From a bacterium (GTDB lineage Bacteria > UBP14 > UBA6098), in contig JAGLDC010000040.1 of the NCBI GenBank assembly GCA_023145965.1, positions 1 to 50,599 on the forward strand: a stretch of DNA of 50,599 bases, given 5' to 3'. The stretch's first letter is position 1; each line of letters opens with the position of its first letter. Of the stretch, positions 1 to 8,512 are shown in pieces. The translations under genes were made by a program, and so were the position numbers. Below the pieces are notes generated by a model. It worked only from the letters and a program-made list of their open reading frames with translations, was not told the origin of the DNA and did not search any database.

Positions 1-1
1 T

Positions 2-1240
2 CCACATCAGATACTCTCAACCTTGAAGAAGATATTCGAATCTGACAGGATAGTCGGCCAACAGCTTACCCGCGATTATACCTCGGAATACCGAGATATG
101 GTTACACGCCCCTCGCAGAAGGCAACCCCCCGTCAGTGGCTCGATTTAGCCTATTGGCTCGCCGAGTGGGATGTCATTTTTGATAACCACCCAGAGCTCG
201 GCTTGACTCAGACCCATAGGGAATTCCGCAGGGAATGTAACACCGAATTTGGGAGATATATCGAATCCAATTATGAAAAATGGGTATGGAGTGATCCCGA
301 TCAACGGCCCATGCTCTCTGTCGATGTTGGTGCGAATAGTGTTATTCCAGCGTTAGCAGCGGGCGAGAAGGTCTTTTTTGTGGTGATTGACTGTATGCGC
401 CTCGATCAATGGTTATCCGTTGAAAGGATGCTTTCAGATTATTATAATGTTAGTACTGAAGTTTTCTTCTCGCTATTACCCTCGGCGACACCGATTGCCC
501 GAAATGCAATATTCAGTGGCCTTTTTCCTTATGATATTTCCAAGAGATACCCCGAGTTATGGATAGACCCGACCGAGGACTCCACTTCCCGCAATCGTTA
601 TGAACATCAGCTTATGGATAAGCAGATAGCGCAAAATGGTATAAGGCTTAAAGGGGACACGAAATATATCAAAATTCTTGATCCCGAAGAGGGCGAAAGT
701 CTTGTGTATCGTCTGAAAAGCTATCTTTCTGCGCCAATGACAAGTGTTGTAGCCAATTTTCTCGACATTCTCGCGCATAGCAGAGCGGCAAGCGAGGTTC
801 TCAGGGAGATATCTCCGGACGAATCGGCCTATCGAAGTGTGATGAAGACTTGGTTTGCTCACTCGAGTTTGCTCAAGACGCTTATCGCGATTGCTGACGA
901 GAATGTTACAGTTATTATCACTACCGATCACGGGAGCACAATTGGTAGGCGCGGAACAAAGGCATTCGGCAAAAAAGACACCTCGACTAACCTTCGATAT
1001 AAGTATGGAGATAACATTAACTGTGAGGATCGAGGTGGAATCTTCATTCGCAACCCAAAAGACTGGCGTTTACCTAGTTTCACAAAAACGACTAATTATA
1101 TTATAGCCAAAGAAGACTATTATTTTGTATATCCGACACATTTCTCGCAGTTCGAACGGCAATATAAAAATAGCTTCCTTCATGGTGGTATAAGCCTCGA
1201 GGAAATGGTAGTTCCATTAGCAATTCTTCGACCCAAATGA
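2..1240 (+). CDS. porX: PorX-like response regulator, PglZ (alkaline-phosphatase-like) domain; 5' end cut by window
   Basis: Seen: the frame is open to the first bases of the window, so the TTG at 23 is internal and the receiver domain lies outside. The first residues (QILSTLKKIFESDRIV) match the receiver-to-linker junction of PorX. The PglZ domain fills about residues 110-405 counted from the TTG, with the metal and active-site motifs IDCMRLDQW (122-130), SATPIARNAIFSG (154-166), DILAHSR (248-254), TTDHGS (300-305) and HGG (387-389). Known: PorX is the response regulator of the PorX-PorY system of Bacteroidota. It controls type IX secretion genes, and its PglZ domain binds zinc and cleaves oligoribonucleotides. 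The stop overlaps the tsaE start (ATGA), and porX-tsaE adjacency is familiar from Bacteroidota. Inference: it regulates export of the many sorting-domain proteins in this window. An unrelated PglZ protein is unlikely given the linker and motif match. Confidence 0.85.
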   Translation, partial: PHQILSTLKKIFESDRIVGQQLTRDYTSEYRDMVTRPSQKATPRQWLDLAYWLAEWDVIFDNHPELGLTQTHREFRRECNTEFGRYIESNYEKWVWSDPDQRPMLSVDVGANSVIPALAAGEKVFFVVIDCMRLDQWLSVERMLSDYYNVSTEVFFSLLPSATPIARNAIFSGLFPYDISKRYPELWIDPTEDSTSRNRYEHQLMDKQIAQNGIRLKGDTKYIKILDPEEGESLVYRLKSYLSAPMTSVVANFLDILAHSRAASEVLREISPDESAYRSVMKTWFAHSSLLKTLIAIADENVTVIITTDHGSTIGRRGTKAFGKKDTSTNLRYKYGDNINCEDRGGIFIRNPKDWRLPSFTKTTNYIIAKEDYYFVYPTHFSQFERQYKNSFLHGGISLEEMVVPLAILRPK

Positions 1241-1680
1241 TATCCGAGGTCGAAATTATAACTCACTCGGCTGAAGAATCCCTCCAGTTTGGCAAAAAAA
1301 TAGCGGAAAAGCTCAGTCCCGGGGATGTTGTTGCGTTTTACGGTGGCCTCGGGGTGGGTAAGACCACTATGATAAAGGGTATGGCAAGGGCATTCGGAAT
1401 AGACTCGACTGAGGTTTCGAGCCCAACATTCGCGCTGATACACGAATATCCCGGTGTTAAAACTATTTATCACATAGACCTTTATCGACTGGATAAAAAA
1501 GAAGAAATAGCCCAATTAGGGCTTTGGGAGCTTTTCGATGGAGAGGGTATTTCTCTGGTGGAGTGGGCGGAAAAAGGAGAATTGTTCTTACCCGAAAGAA
1601 CTATTCGTGTGAATATTCAGAGTCTCGGCGATAACGAAAGAAAAATAGTCGTTCAGCAACAGTCAAGAGGTGTAGGATAG
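1237..1680 (+). CDS. tsaE: TsaE, tRNA threonylcarbamoyladenosine biosynthesis ATPase
   Basis: This is the ATPase subunit of the bacterial t6A37 synthesis complex (TsaB-TsaD-TsaE) in the cytoplasm. The 147 aa are full length for the family. The Walker A is GGLGVGKTT (36-44), followed by the family signatures SSPTFALIHEY (61-71), HIDLYRL (79-85) and VEWAEK (108-113). The ATG at 1237 overlaps the porX stop by four bases (ATGA), so translation is probably coupled. A 48-bp gap separates it from the next gene. Nothing looks unusual. Confidence 0.95.
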   Translation: MISEVEIITHSAEESLQFGKKIAEKLSPGDVVAFYGGLGVGKTTMIKGMARAFGIDSTEVSSPTFALIHEYPGVKTIYHIDLYRLDKKEEIAQLGLWELFDGEGISLVEWAEKGELFLPERTIRVNIQSLGDNERKIVVQQQSRGVG

Positions 1681-1728
1681 TTACGGTATAATGCAGAATA
1701 AATTGTATAGGATGGAAGAAGGCTATAG

Positions 1729-3669
1729 ATGAGTAAAAAAAATCGAATAATATTGGTTTTGAGTGCGATCATAGCAGTTTCCGCGATGGCAAACATAGCT
1801 AAAATCGAACCTTCGCTTCTCGATGCTGAAAATGATTCTCTTTTAGTATGGGTCTTTTTTCAAGATAAAGGTCTAGGGAATAGGAATATCGCATCTATCG
1901 CTCGTTCTACATTGTCAAATCGAGCTATCGAGCGCAGGATAAGTGCCGATGTGGAGTTCGATATATATGATGTGCCTGTAAATAATATATATGTGGAGGA
2001 AGTTGTTAACCTTGGCGCACATTTCCGAAGGCAAAGCCGATGGTTAAATGCTGCTTCTTTTGCAATGAATCAAACAACGGTGAACCGGATAGCCGAACTC
2101 GAGTTTGTTAAAGAGATACGCGCTATAAGGACGTATCGGAGGCCGCTCGAACCGACTACGAGATTGAGACCCTTTGAGGATGACACACTCACCGATTCGT
2201 TTTATGGCCCCACTTTCCCGCAACTTGCGATGCTTGGCGCTACTCATTTACACGAGATGGGTTATGCCGGGCAGGGAGTGCTTGTGGGAATACTCGATTC
2301 CGGTTTCCGACTTACGCATAGAGCATTCGATAGCCTGAATATCATCGCGCAATATGATTTCATGCATAACGATACCAGCATCGATTATGACACGCTCGCA
2401 GGGGACACCGATTTCTATGGTTTCCGGCATGGGACTTATTGTCTCGGTGCGATAGCAGCTTATTCGCCGGGAGAGGTTATTGGCGTTGCATATCATGCCT
2501 CGGTTGCGCTTGCAAAAACCGAGGATGTAGATAGTGAATATGTAACCGAGGAGGATAACTGGGTTGCCGGAATGGAGTGGCTCGATTCTATCGGTGTGGA
2601 TATTACCTCGAGTAGTCTTGGTTATTCGGATTTCGACGCCGATACACCATATACATTGGCCCACCTCGACGGCAACACTATGCTCACAACCATAGCCGCA
2701 GATATTGCCGCCTCACGCGGTATTTGTGTTATTAATTCCGCTGGTAACGAGCGGACAAATCAGTCCTGGCCAACACTGATATCCCCCTCCGATGGTGATT
2801 CTGTGCTTGCTGTGGCAGCTGTCGGATACGATAGAGTTTTCGCGCCATTTTCTAGCCCCGGGCCTACCGCCGATGGTAGGATTAAACCAGATGTTTCGGC
2901 TGTGGGTTACGGGAATATCTTGGTTAATCCCTATGCCAATGAAGGCTATACCTCGGGTTCAGGAACTAGTTTTTCCTGTCCGCTTATTGCAGGTCTTTGC
3001 GCAGTAGTTAAAAGCGCAAACCCCGATCTTTATGGATACAACCTCGCGATGGCTGTGCGCTCGAGTGGTGACCGCGTAAGAGCCTATGACCCAATATATT
3101 CGGCGGATTCCGCCGATTTTGACTATGGCTGGGGCATCCCGCAGGGACCGGTAGCAGCAGGATTTACCACAGGATTTTACGGTAGAGCTATCGATGCTCA
3201 ATCCGGTAATATCATCGCCAACAAAGAGATTAGCTTTATTTATTTCGATACAAACATAGTGTTGACAACCGACACCTTCGGTATCTTTGTCGAACCGATG
3301 GCTGAGATGGGCGCCGTGTTATCCCTCTTAATTCCGGGCTATGCCTTCTCTTTAGACTACGCTGTCGATGGTCTGGGACATGCGGTTAGATTCAACCGCC
3401 TCGGGCAAGGACAACAGCTTCAAGTTTTCCCTAATCCAGCGAACGAATGGATAAAAGCTGTGGCGTATATTGGCCAGAGCGCTAGGTTTACAGTATGGAC
3501 GACTTCGGGCGAGCTTGTCCACGATTATAGCTGGGCATTGGCTGAGAAGCTTCAATATCTCTGGGATTTGAATAATAACGATAACCTCGCGTTAGCCAAT
3601 GGAATTTACATAGTAAGATTGGCTACTGAGGATGATTCGGTAATCGAAAAAATCGCCATTGTCCGCTAA
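1729..3669 (+). CDS. Secreted subtilisin-family (S8) serine peptidase with C-terminal sorting domain
   Basis: The N-terminus (KKNRIILVLSAIIAVSAMA) is a signal peptide. Its end, AVSAMA, recurs in the giant protein at 13188. Residues about 35-140 look like an S8 propeptide. The catalytic triad is D190 (VGILDSGF), H234 (YGFRHGTY) and S414 (SGTSFSCP), with the oxyanion Asn in INSAGNE (N340). From about 480 on there is a small beta-rich domain, and the last roughly 85 residues form a T9SS-like sorting module (VFPNPANEW, ending NGIYIVRL...KIAIVR). The protein is therefore expected to be exported and anchored or released at the cell surface. The start at 1729 follows a GGAAGAAGG-like Shine-Dalgarno, and the stop overlaps the next start by one base. 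All catalytic residues are present, so activity is likely; the substrate is unknown. Confidence 0.92.
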   Translation: MSKKNRIILVLSAIIAVSAMANIAKIEPSLLDAENDSLLVWVFFQDKGLGNRNIASIARSTLSNRAIERRISADVEFDIYDVPVNNIYVEEVVNLGAHFRRQSRWLNAASFAMNQTTVNRIAELEFVKEIRAIRTYRRPLEPTTRLRPFEDDTLTDSFYGPTFPQLAMLGATHLHEMGYAGQGVLVGILDSGFRLTHRAFDSLNIIAQYDFMHNDTSIDYDTLAGDTDFYGFRHGTYCLGAIAAYSPGEVIGVAYHASVALAKTEDVDSEYVTEEDNWVAGMEWLDSIGVDITSSSLGYSDFDADTPYTLAHLDGNTMLTTIAADIAASRGICVINSAGNERTNQSWPTLISPSDGDSVLAVAAVGYDRVFAPFSSPGPTADGRIKPDVSAVGYGNILVNPYANEGYTSGSGTSFSCPLIAGLCAVVKSANPDLYGYNLAMAVRSSGDRVRAYDPIYSADSADFDYGWGIPQGPVAAGFTTGFYGRAIDAQSGNIIANKEISFIYFDTNIVLTTDTFGIFVEPMAEMGAVLSLLIPGYAFSLDYAVDGLGHAVRFNRLGQGQQLQVFPNPANEWIKAVAYIGQSARFTVWTTSGELVHDYSWALAEKLQYLWDLNNNDNLALANGIYIVRLATEDDSVIEKIAIVR

Positions 3670-4127
3670 TGAGATTTATTCACTGGATCGGTAAACATGG
3701 TGCTTTATTTCTCACTTTTGTATGGGTTTTCACAACAGCTATTGCCCTAGCTGCACCTTTATTAGCAAAAAGAGCCCCTTTGCTTTCCGGTGGATGCTAT
3801 CTTGGCCTGAAGCCTCTCTGCCATCAGCTTCCTGATAGAAGTTTTTTTATCCTAGACCATAAGATGGGTCTTTGTGCCCGTTGTTTCGGTATATTTGGTG
3901 GGATGTCATTTTTTGGCATACTTTCTCTTGTTCTAAAACGAAAGTTGTCTTTGCCATTGTGGGCGATGTTCGCGCTTGTTGCACCTATGGCGATAGATGG
4001 CTCCGCTCAGTTATTCGGTCTATGGAGCACAGGCAACTTAATGCGTTTTATTACAGGAATTCTAGCCAGTTTTGGTATTGTGTTTTGGATTTATCCCATT
4101 ATATTTGAGATGAAATTGAGAGAATAA
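3669..4127 (+). CDS. DUF2085 family small membrane protein
   Basis: A 152-aa integral membrane protein with about four hydrophobic segments (roughly 10-32, 62-85, 93-113, 122-145). The family signature is clear: GCYLGLKPLCHQLPDRSFF followed by LCARCFGIFGG (the Cys-His and CARC pair) and an acidic MAIDGSAQ in the third helix. DUF2085 proteins have no proven function; the Cys/His residues suggest metal or redox chemistry at the membrane, which is inference. It starts at the last base of the upstream peptidase stop (TAATG), so it is translationally coupled to that gene, though a functional link is not obvious. Confidence 0.85.
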   Translation: MRFIHWIGKHGALFLTFVWVFTTAIALAAPLLAKRAPLLSGGCYLGLKPLCHQLPDRSFFILDHKMGLCARCFGIFGGMSFFGILSLVLKRKLSLPLWAMFALVAPMAIDGSAQLFGLWSTGNLMRFITGILASFGIVFWIYPIIFEMKLRE

Positions 4128-4265
4128 GCAAACAGAGGCTGTATAGAGCTTGGTTGTTCGTTGAGGCTAGGGTCTGATCGAAGAAAATTTAATTCTTATC
4201 GGAGCCGAGAATAATAAAAATAATTAATAAGAATACTCTGTAATATAGATTCGCAAGGAGGCATT

Positions 4266-4850
4266 ATGGGTTTTGTAGGAATAGCCGGCTGCTTTGGTAT
4301 TTTGGCGGTTTTCGTAATCGCCCTTGTTGTTATAGTTATCACGCTATACAACAAACTCGTGGGGTTAAAAAACCGCGCCGAGAACGCATGGGCTGATATA
4401 GATGTCCAGCTTAAGAAGCGCTACGACCTAATCCCAAATCTCGTCGAGACAGTGAAAGGTTATGCCAGCCACGAGAGTGAAACGCTGGAGAATGTAATAA
4501 AGGCGCGCCAGCAAGCTATTCAGGTCACTGACGATGTGGCCAAAATGGCACAGGCGGAAAATGTTCTCACACAGGCTCTTCGACAACTTTTCGCTGTAGC
4601 TGAAAGTTATCCTGACCTCAAAGCAAACCAGAACTTCCTCGAACTTCAAGCTTCGCTCGAAAAAATCGAGAATGATCTTTCCGATAGCAGACGCTATTAT
4701 AACGCTGTCGTTCGAGACCTCAATACAACTGTCGAAAAAGTTCCAACGAATTTTGTCGCGATGCTGTTCCATTTCACAAAGAGGGAATATTTCGAGATAG
4801 AAGATGTAGCACAAAAAGAGGCTCCAAAGGTCGATTTCGGAAAAAGTTAA
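4266..4850 (+). CDS. lemA: LemA family protein
   Basis: A 194-aa protein with one N-terminal membrane helix (about 7-30) followed by the helical LemA domain. The signatures are YNKLVGLKNRAENAWADIDV and KRYDLIPNLVETVKGYASHE (split over residues about 29-65). A canonical AAGGAGG lies just upstream of the ATG. LemA proteins are membrane-attached helical bundles with the C-terminus outside the cytoplasmic membrane or periplasmic; their exact role is not settled. They are often encoded next to DUF2207 or TPM-domain membrane proteins, as here. The C-terminus (HFTKREYFEIEDVAQKEAPK) is typical. The 138-bp gap before it carries an 8-bp inverted repeat (ATTCTTAT at 4192 and ATAAGAAT at 4227) of unknown meaning. 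Confidence 0.93.
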   Translation: MGFVGIAGCFGILAVFVIALVVIVITLYNKLVGLKNRAENAWADIDVQLKKRYDLIPNLVETVKGYASHESETLENVIKARQQAIQVTDDVAKMAQAENVLTQALRQLFAVAESYPDLKANQNFLELQASLEKIENDLSDSRRYYNAVVRDLNTTVEKVPTNFVAMLFHFTKREYFEIEDVAQKEAPKVDFGKS

Positions 4851-4892
4851 TTATGAACAAGAAGATTTTGCGTTTACCATAGGAGGAATTCC

Positions 4893-6653
4893 ATGAAATT
4901 CGCCCATATTGTTTTTATTGTAGTCTTACTACTGACAATTTCGCAGGCCAATGCCTATCTTATCGAGTCGTTTCATTCCGACATAGAGATGTTCACCAAT
5001 TCTTCCTATGAGGTTGAAGAGCGTATCGAGGTCAATTTTGGGAATGAGCAGAGGCATGGAATTTATCGAGATATTGTTTATAAATATCGTCTTCCTATGA
5101 GGACGTATAGAGTTCTCGTGAATATTCTAGATGTTACAGACGATTCCGGAAACGAATACGATATCAAGGTTAAAAAGCAGGGCGATTATGTGAATATTCG
5201 TATTGGCTCGCCTAATTACACTGTTAGTGGAACTCATGTATATCGGATACGTTACCGAGTCGAAAATGGGATGCTGTTTTTCGATGATCATGATGAGCTT
5301 TATTGGAATGTTACCGGCACCGAGTGGCCCTGCGAGATAAAAAAGGCATCGGCAACTGTGCGCCTTCCTGTTGGGACACCCGAGGGCGAAATAAAAACTA
5401 TTTGTTTCAGCGGAGCATATGGCTCGGAAGCCCATAACTGTGACTCAAATATTGGCGATGGAGAGGTCGATTTTTGGGCGACAAATGCGCTTGGAACATA
5501 CGATAATCTTTCTATTGCTGTCTCGATCCCAAAGGGAATACTTAACAAACCGGGATTTGCGAGTTGGGTGCGTTGGTATCTCCTCGATCTGTGGCCGCTT
5601 TTGCTTTTCTTATTCTGGGCTTTATGGCTTGTAATCAAGTGGAATAAGGCTGGACGCGACCCTGTGAAGATGTCTGTCGCACCGAGATATGAGCCGCCAG
5701 AAGATCTCGCGCCTGCAGAGGCTGGCACGCTTATAGATGAGAGTGTTGATATACGAGATATGACATCGACGATAGTCGATCTTGCAGTGCGCGGTTATAT
5801 TAAAATATTCGAAATCGAGAAGAAAAAAATAGTCCTCTTTAAAAAAAGCGATTATATTTTGGTGAAACTTCGAAATCCCAATAATTCGCTCAAATCTTAT
5901 GAAAAGAAGGTGTTATCTGCACTGTTTGAACGAGGAAGCATAGAGCCTGAAGACCGCGTGCAGCTCGATAGTATTGCCCCGGGAAACGAAAACAATGAGG
6001 CGATAACGATTTCGAGCCTTAAAGATAAATTTTATATGGAGCTTCCAATAATAAAGGACGCTATTTATGACGGCCTTGTGGCGAACAAATATTTCCCTTC
6101 GCGCCCGGATCATATTCGGCAGAAATATGCCGGTTTTGGGATAGTCCTTCTTGTCGTGGGTTTCCCCATCGCTGCCTTTGCTTCGAATTGGGCTTTTATT
6201 GCGAGTTTTGTTCCAGCTGGTCTAATGACTATTATTTTCGGTAAATTTATGCCTAGAAAAACCAAAAAAGGTGCGATTTCTGCAATAAATGTTGCTGGTT
6301 TCGAGGAGTTTGTCCGAAGGGTCGAGAAGGATCGTATCGAGCGGATGGCTACTGAGGATCCTACAGTATTCGAAAGACTTCTGCCCTATGCTATGGCTCT
6401 CGGTGTTGCCGATCAGTGGGCCGAGGCTTTCGAGGGGATATTCAAGGAAGCACCGAAATGGTTCGTTTCCGGGTCTGGGCAAGCATTCCACACACACCTT
6501 TTTGTGCATAGTTTAGGCGGGGCAATACACAGCACGGGTGCGGCTATGGCGGCTCGCCCCCGATCATCCGGCGCTGGTGGTGGTCATAGTGGTTTCGGTG
6601 GTGGTGGTTTTTCAGGTGGTGGTTTCGGTGGTGGTGGTGGCGGTGCATGGTAA
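4893..6653 (+). CDS. DUF2207 domain-containing membrane protein with Gly-rich tail
   Basis: 586 aa with a signal peptide (to about residue 22), then an extracytoplasmic DUF2207 domain (about 25-215; RHGIYRDIVYKYRLP, ELYWNVTGTEWPCEI). A first membrane helix lies at about 228-250, a cytoplasmic region at about 255-415 (Y-E-P-P-E-D-L-A-P-A-E-A-G, the usual motif after the helix), and a hydrophobic pair at about 418-455. The C-terminus is almost pure Gly with Ser, Phe and His, ending GGGGGGAW. This layout is standard for the family. AGGAGG precedes the ATG and the gene follows lemA by 42 bp, so the two are probably co-transcribed. The function is unknown; an envelope role with LemA is inferred from the common pairing. 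Confidence 0.9.
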   Translation: MKFAHIVFIVVLLLTISQANAYLIESFHSDIEMFTNSSYEVEERIEVNFGNEQRHGIYRDIVYKYRLPMRTYRVLVNILDVTDDSGNEYDIKVKKQGDYVNIRIGSPNYTVSGTHVYRIRYRVENGMLFFDDHDELYWNVTGTEWPCEIKKASATVRLPVGTPEGEIKTICFSGAYGSEAHNCDSNIGDGEVDFWATNALGTYDNLSIAVSIPKGILNKPGFASWVRWYLLDLWPLLLFLFWALWLVIKWNKAGRDPVKMSVAPRYEPPEDLAPAEAGTLIDESVDIRDMTSTIVDLAVRGYIKIFEIEKKKIVLFKKSDYILVKLRNPNNSLKSYEKKVLSALFERGSIEPEDRVQLDSIAPGNENNEAITISSLKDKFYMELPIIKDAIYDGLVANKYFPSRPDHIRQKYAGFGIVLLVVGFPIAAFASNWAFIASFVPAGLMTIIFGKFMPRKTKKGAISAINVAGFEEFVRRVEKDRIERMATEDPTVFERLLPYAMALGVADQWAEAFEGIFKEAPKWFVSGSGQAFHTHLFVHSLGGAIHSTGAAMAARPRSSGAGGGHSGFGGGGFSGGGFGGGGGGAW

Positions 6654-6778
6654 TTGATACATTGCTGGCATTATCCATTCTAGAACAGTGTATTCATATT
6701 AATCATTGAGGAATAATGTGAACAAAATAAATGTCCTCCTCGCAGTATAACATGGGAAATCGAGGCTTAACTCCTACG

Positions 6779-6826
6779 CCAATTGTGACTCCAGCGGCTC
6801 TTCTTGTTATTCTTAGCCACAATTGG
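6779..6826. repeat. Inverted repeat CCAATTGTG / CACAATTGG
   Basis: Perfect 9-bp arms at 6779-6787 and 6818-6826 with a 30-bp loop, 125 bp after the DUF2207 stop. No T-run follows, so it is not a classical terminator. It could be a decayed mobile-repeat fragment or a protein-binding site. Confidence 0.6.
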
Positions 6827-6841
6827 AAATTAAGAAGATGA

Positions 6842-6857
6842 GCAATTTATAAATTGC
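6842..6857. repeat. 16-bp perfect palindrome GCAATTTATAAATTGC
   Basis: The sequence equals its own reverse complement over all 16 bases. It is followed at once by CCCCCAC-AAA-GTGAGGG, a second small hairpin, then TTTCGATTTC. Together they might act as a weak terminator for the lemA-DUF2207 unit, or be an operator-like site. Confidence 0.55.
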
Positions 6858-6899
6858 CCCCACAAAGTGAGGGTTTCGATTTCTAGGATAGCCGTGTAA

Positions 6900-6970
6900 A
6901 TTTCATTTCGAGCAAAACAAGAAATCTCGCTGAAGATGATGGAGATTTATACCCTTCAGATCGAAATGAT
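6900..6970. repeat. Miniature inverted-repeat element of the TCATTTCGAGC type
   Basis: Two nested inverted repeats: outer arms TCATTTCGA (6903-6911) and TCGAAATGA (6961-6969), inner arms AAATCTC (6922-6928) and GAGATTT (6942-6948). The wording TTTCATTTCGAGC...GAAATCTC resembles a short repeat that I recall from many bacterial genomes (consensus near TGTCATTTCGAGCG...GAAATCTC). This looks like a degenerate copy. Confidence 0.65.
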
Positions 6971-7141
6971 AGCAAAAGCGAATTTATCTGAATGCAAATT
7001 AAAATATCGGCAGAAGCTTCAATATCGTTCGGATGTGCTTCGAAAGGCTGAGTAAATTGTGCAAAAAGGCGATTATGAAAAAGATGGTGCATTTGAAAAG
7101 AAAACGAATCAATAAGATGTAAGTGGTTGTGGCAAAAAAAA

Positions 7142-7219
7142 CGCCGTTGGCGCGGGAAATGGGTTGTGCTTTGGAAGGGATTTTTGCATCCGAAGGAACC
7201 GCAAAAATCGTGACAGCGC
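7142..7219 (-). repeat. GATTTTTGC-stem intergenic repeat, copy C (short)
   Basis: Read on the minus strand it begins GCGCTGTCACGATTTTTGC (7219-7201), has a 13-nt loop, then GCAAAAATCC (7187-7178), and ends CCCGCGCCAACGGCG (7156-7142). The 19-base head is identical to the heads at 10032 and 40512. It lacks the middle block (second TGTCAC...AAATTTGCAGA) found in the two long copies, so it is either a deletion derivative or a minimal unit. Confidence 0.8.
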
Positions 7220-7550
7220 GGAGGAGATGGGAAAATCGGAACGGCGGCTAATTCAAATTCGGTAGCTGGGTTGGCCGCCATCATTCGGAATTAATGACCG
7301 AGAAGATTTTTTTACCTGAGATAATTAAACAATCTTTTTAAGGAAAAGGATCTGTGTCCTCAGTTTAATATATTATTGAAAACTAGAATACATATATTGG
7401 AGCAATCCTTTGGATCGCCCGAGTTCAATAATCAAATATCATTTAATAGTTCTGCTTCATCCTTGATTTTTTATCTGAGTCATCCAGATACGGGTGAAAG
7501 CTTGATAAATTTTCTTTCGTGATGTGCAATTAAAGAAATTGGAGAATAAA

Positions 7551-8483
7551 ATGGAAGAGAAGGTTTCGAAACCAAAAAAATATGCCTTGTTCTTGAGTGG
7601 TGGTGGAGCGCGAGGATCGTTTCAAGTTGGTGCACTCAAACACCTCATTGGTGATCTCAAACGTAATTATAGCATAGTCTCCGGTTTTTCGATAGGTGCA
7701 CTATCTGGCTCCATGATTGCACAGGACGATTTTTTAGGTCTATTAGATATGTGGCAGGGCGTTGACTCGTTTTTCGATGTGATTGCGGGTAATCCGCGAT
7801 TTTACAAAGGTCTTCTTTCCATGAAGCCTCTTCGCAAACTCCTTGAAAAGAAAATTGATGTCGAGAAAATTCGTGAATCGCCTGTAGAGTTTTTTTTCAG
7901 CGCGGTTGATTTGCAGAGAGGGATTAATGTCCAACTCGACAAGAATGCTGAGCCTTTCATGGACTGGTTGTTGGCTTCGGCATCTCTCCCCGGAGTATTT
8001 CCTCCCATGGAAATAGGTGGCCATCAGTATGTAGATGGTGGTGTTCTCGCAATGAAACCACTTGCGCCATGCATCAAAGCTGGTGCGGATGTTATCGATG
8101 TAATCTTGTGTGCACCGCTTACTGATTGGTCCACGAAGCAAAAATTTGATACTATATTTGAAAATATTGTTAGAAGCATAGAACTAGCTCAAACAGAAAT
8201 AATAGGGATCGATATTGCTAATTGTCGGATGATTAATAAAGAGGTTGCGAAATGGCGCGATGTCAAAGACGAGGCGAATTTCATCGAGAATTTCGTTCTT
8301 TGGAAGGTCGAACGAAAGAAGAAATTCCCTTTAGGTAAACTCAGGCAGATCGAATTAAATATTATCGAACCACCGGCGGATATTATTGGTGTTCTAGAAA
8401 TTAGCAAGGATAAAATTAAGAAGGCAATCGACCTAGGATATAAAAAAGCTGTTGATCTTTCGTTGAAAAGTAACGATAATTAA
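7551..8483 (+). CDS. Patatin-like phospholipase
   Basis: A cytoplasmic patatin-family lipid acyl hydrolase of 310 aa. The oxyanion-hole loop is SGGGARGSFQVGAL (16-29), the nucleophile elbow GFSIG (45-49, Ser47) and the catalytic Asp in VDGG (Asp162), so the Ser-Asp dyad is complete. The open frame begins at an ATG at 7524, but I chose the ATG at 7551, which has GGAG seven bases upstream and starts close to the conserved core. No signal peptide is seen. The C-terminal roughly 100 residues are helical and basic. It stands after the repeat-rich gap and 29 bp before a membrane-protein gene, possibly co-transcribed. The natural substrate is unknown. Confidence 0.9.
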   Translation: MEEKVSKPKKYALFLSGGGARGSFQVGALKHLIGDLKRNYSIVSGFSIGALSGSMIAQDDFLGLLDMWQGVDSFFDVIAGNPRFYKGLLSMKPLRKLLEKKIDVEKIRESPVEFFFSAVDLQRGINVQLDKNAEPFMDWLLASASLPGVFPPMEIGGHQYVDGGVLAMKPLAPCIKAGADVIDVILCAPLTDWSTKQKFDTIFENIVRSIELAQTEIIGIDIANCRMINKEVAKWRDVKDEANFIENFVLWKVERKKKFPLGKLRQIELNIIEPPADIIGVLEISKDKIKKAIDLGYKKAVDLSLKSNDN

Positions 8484-8512
8484 AATGATAAAAATTTTCG
8501 CCCGGAAATATT

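Larger units (their letters stand above)
6654..7550. other. Gene-free stretch packed with small inverted repeats
   Basis: About 900 bp with no convincing gene. A 133-codon minus-strand open frame (6883-7284) is made largely of repeat sequence and was rejected. The stretch holds, in order, a CCAATTGTG inverted repeat, a 16-bp perfect palindrome, a hairpin-forming element of the TCATTTCGAGC type and a copy of the GATTTTTGC-stem repeat, each listed separately. After 7220 there is one more loose inverted repeat (GGCGGC near 7243 with GCCGCC near 7275) and AT-rich DNA up to the patatin gene. Confidence 0.7.

Noticed and set aside
6883-7284. 133-codon minus-strand frame
   Set aside because: It overlaps the TCATTTCGAGC element and repeat copy C, has no Shine-Dalgarno and a Cys/His/Phe-rich composition typical of chance frames.
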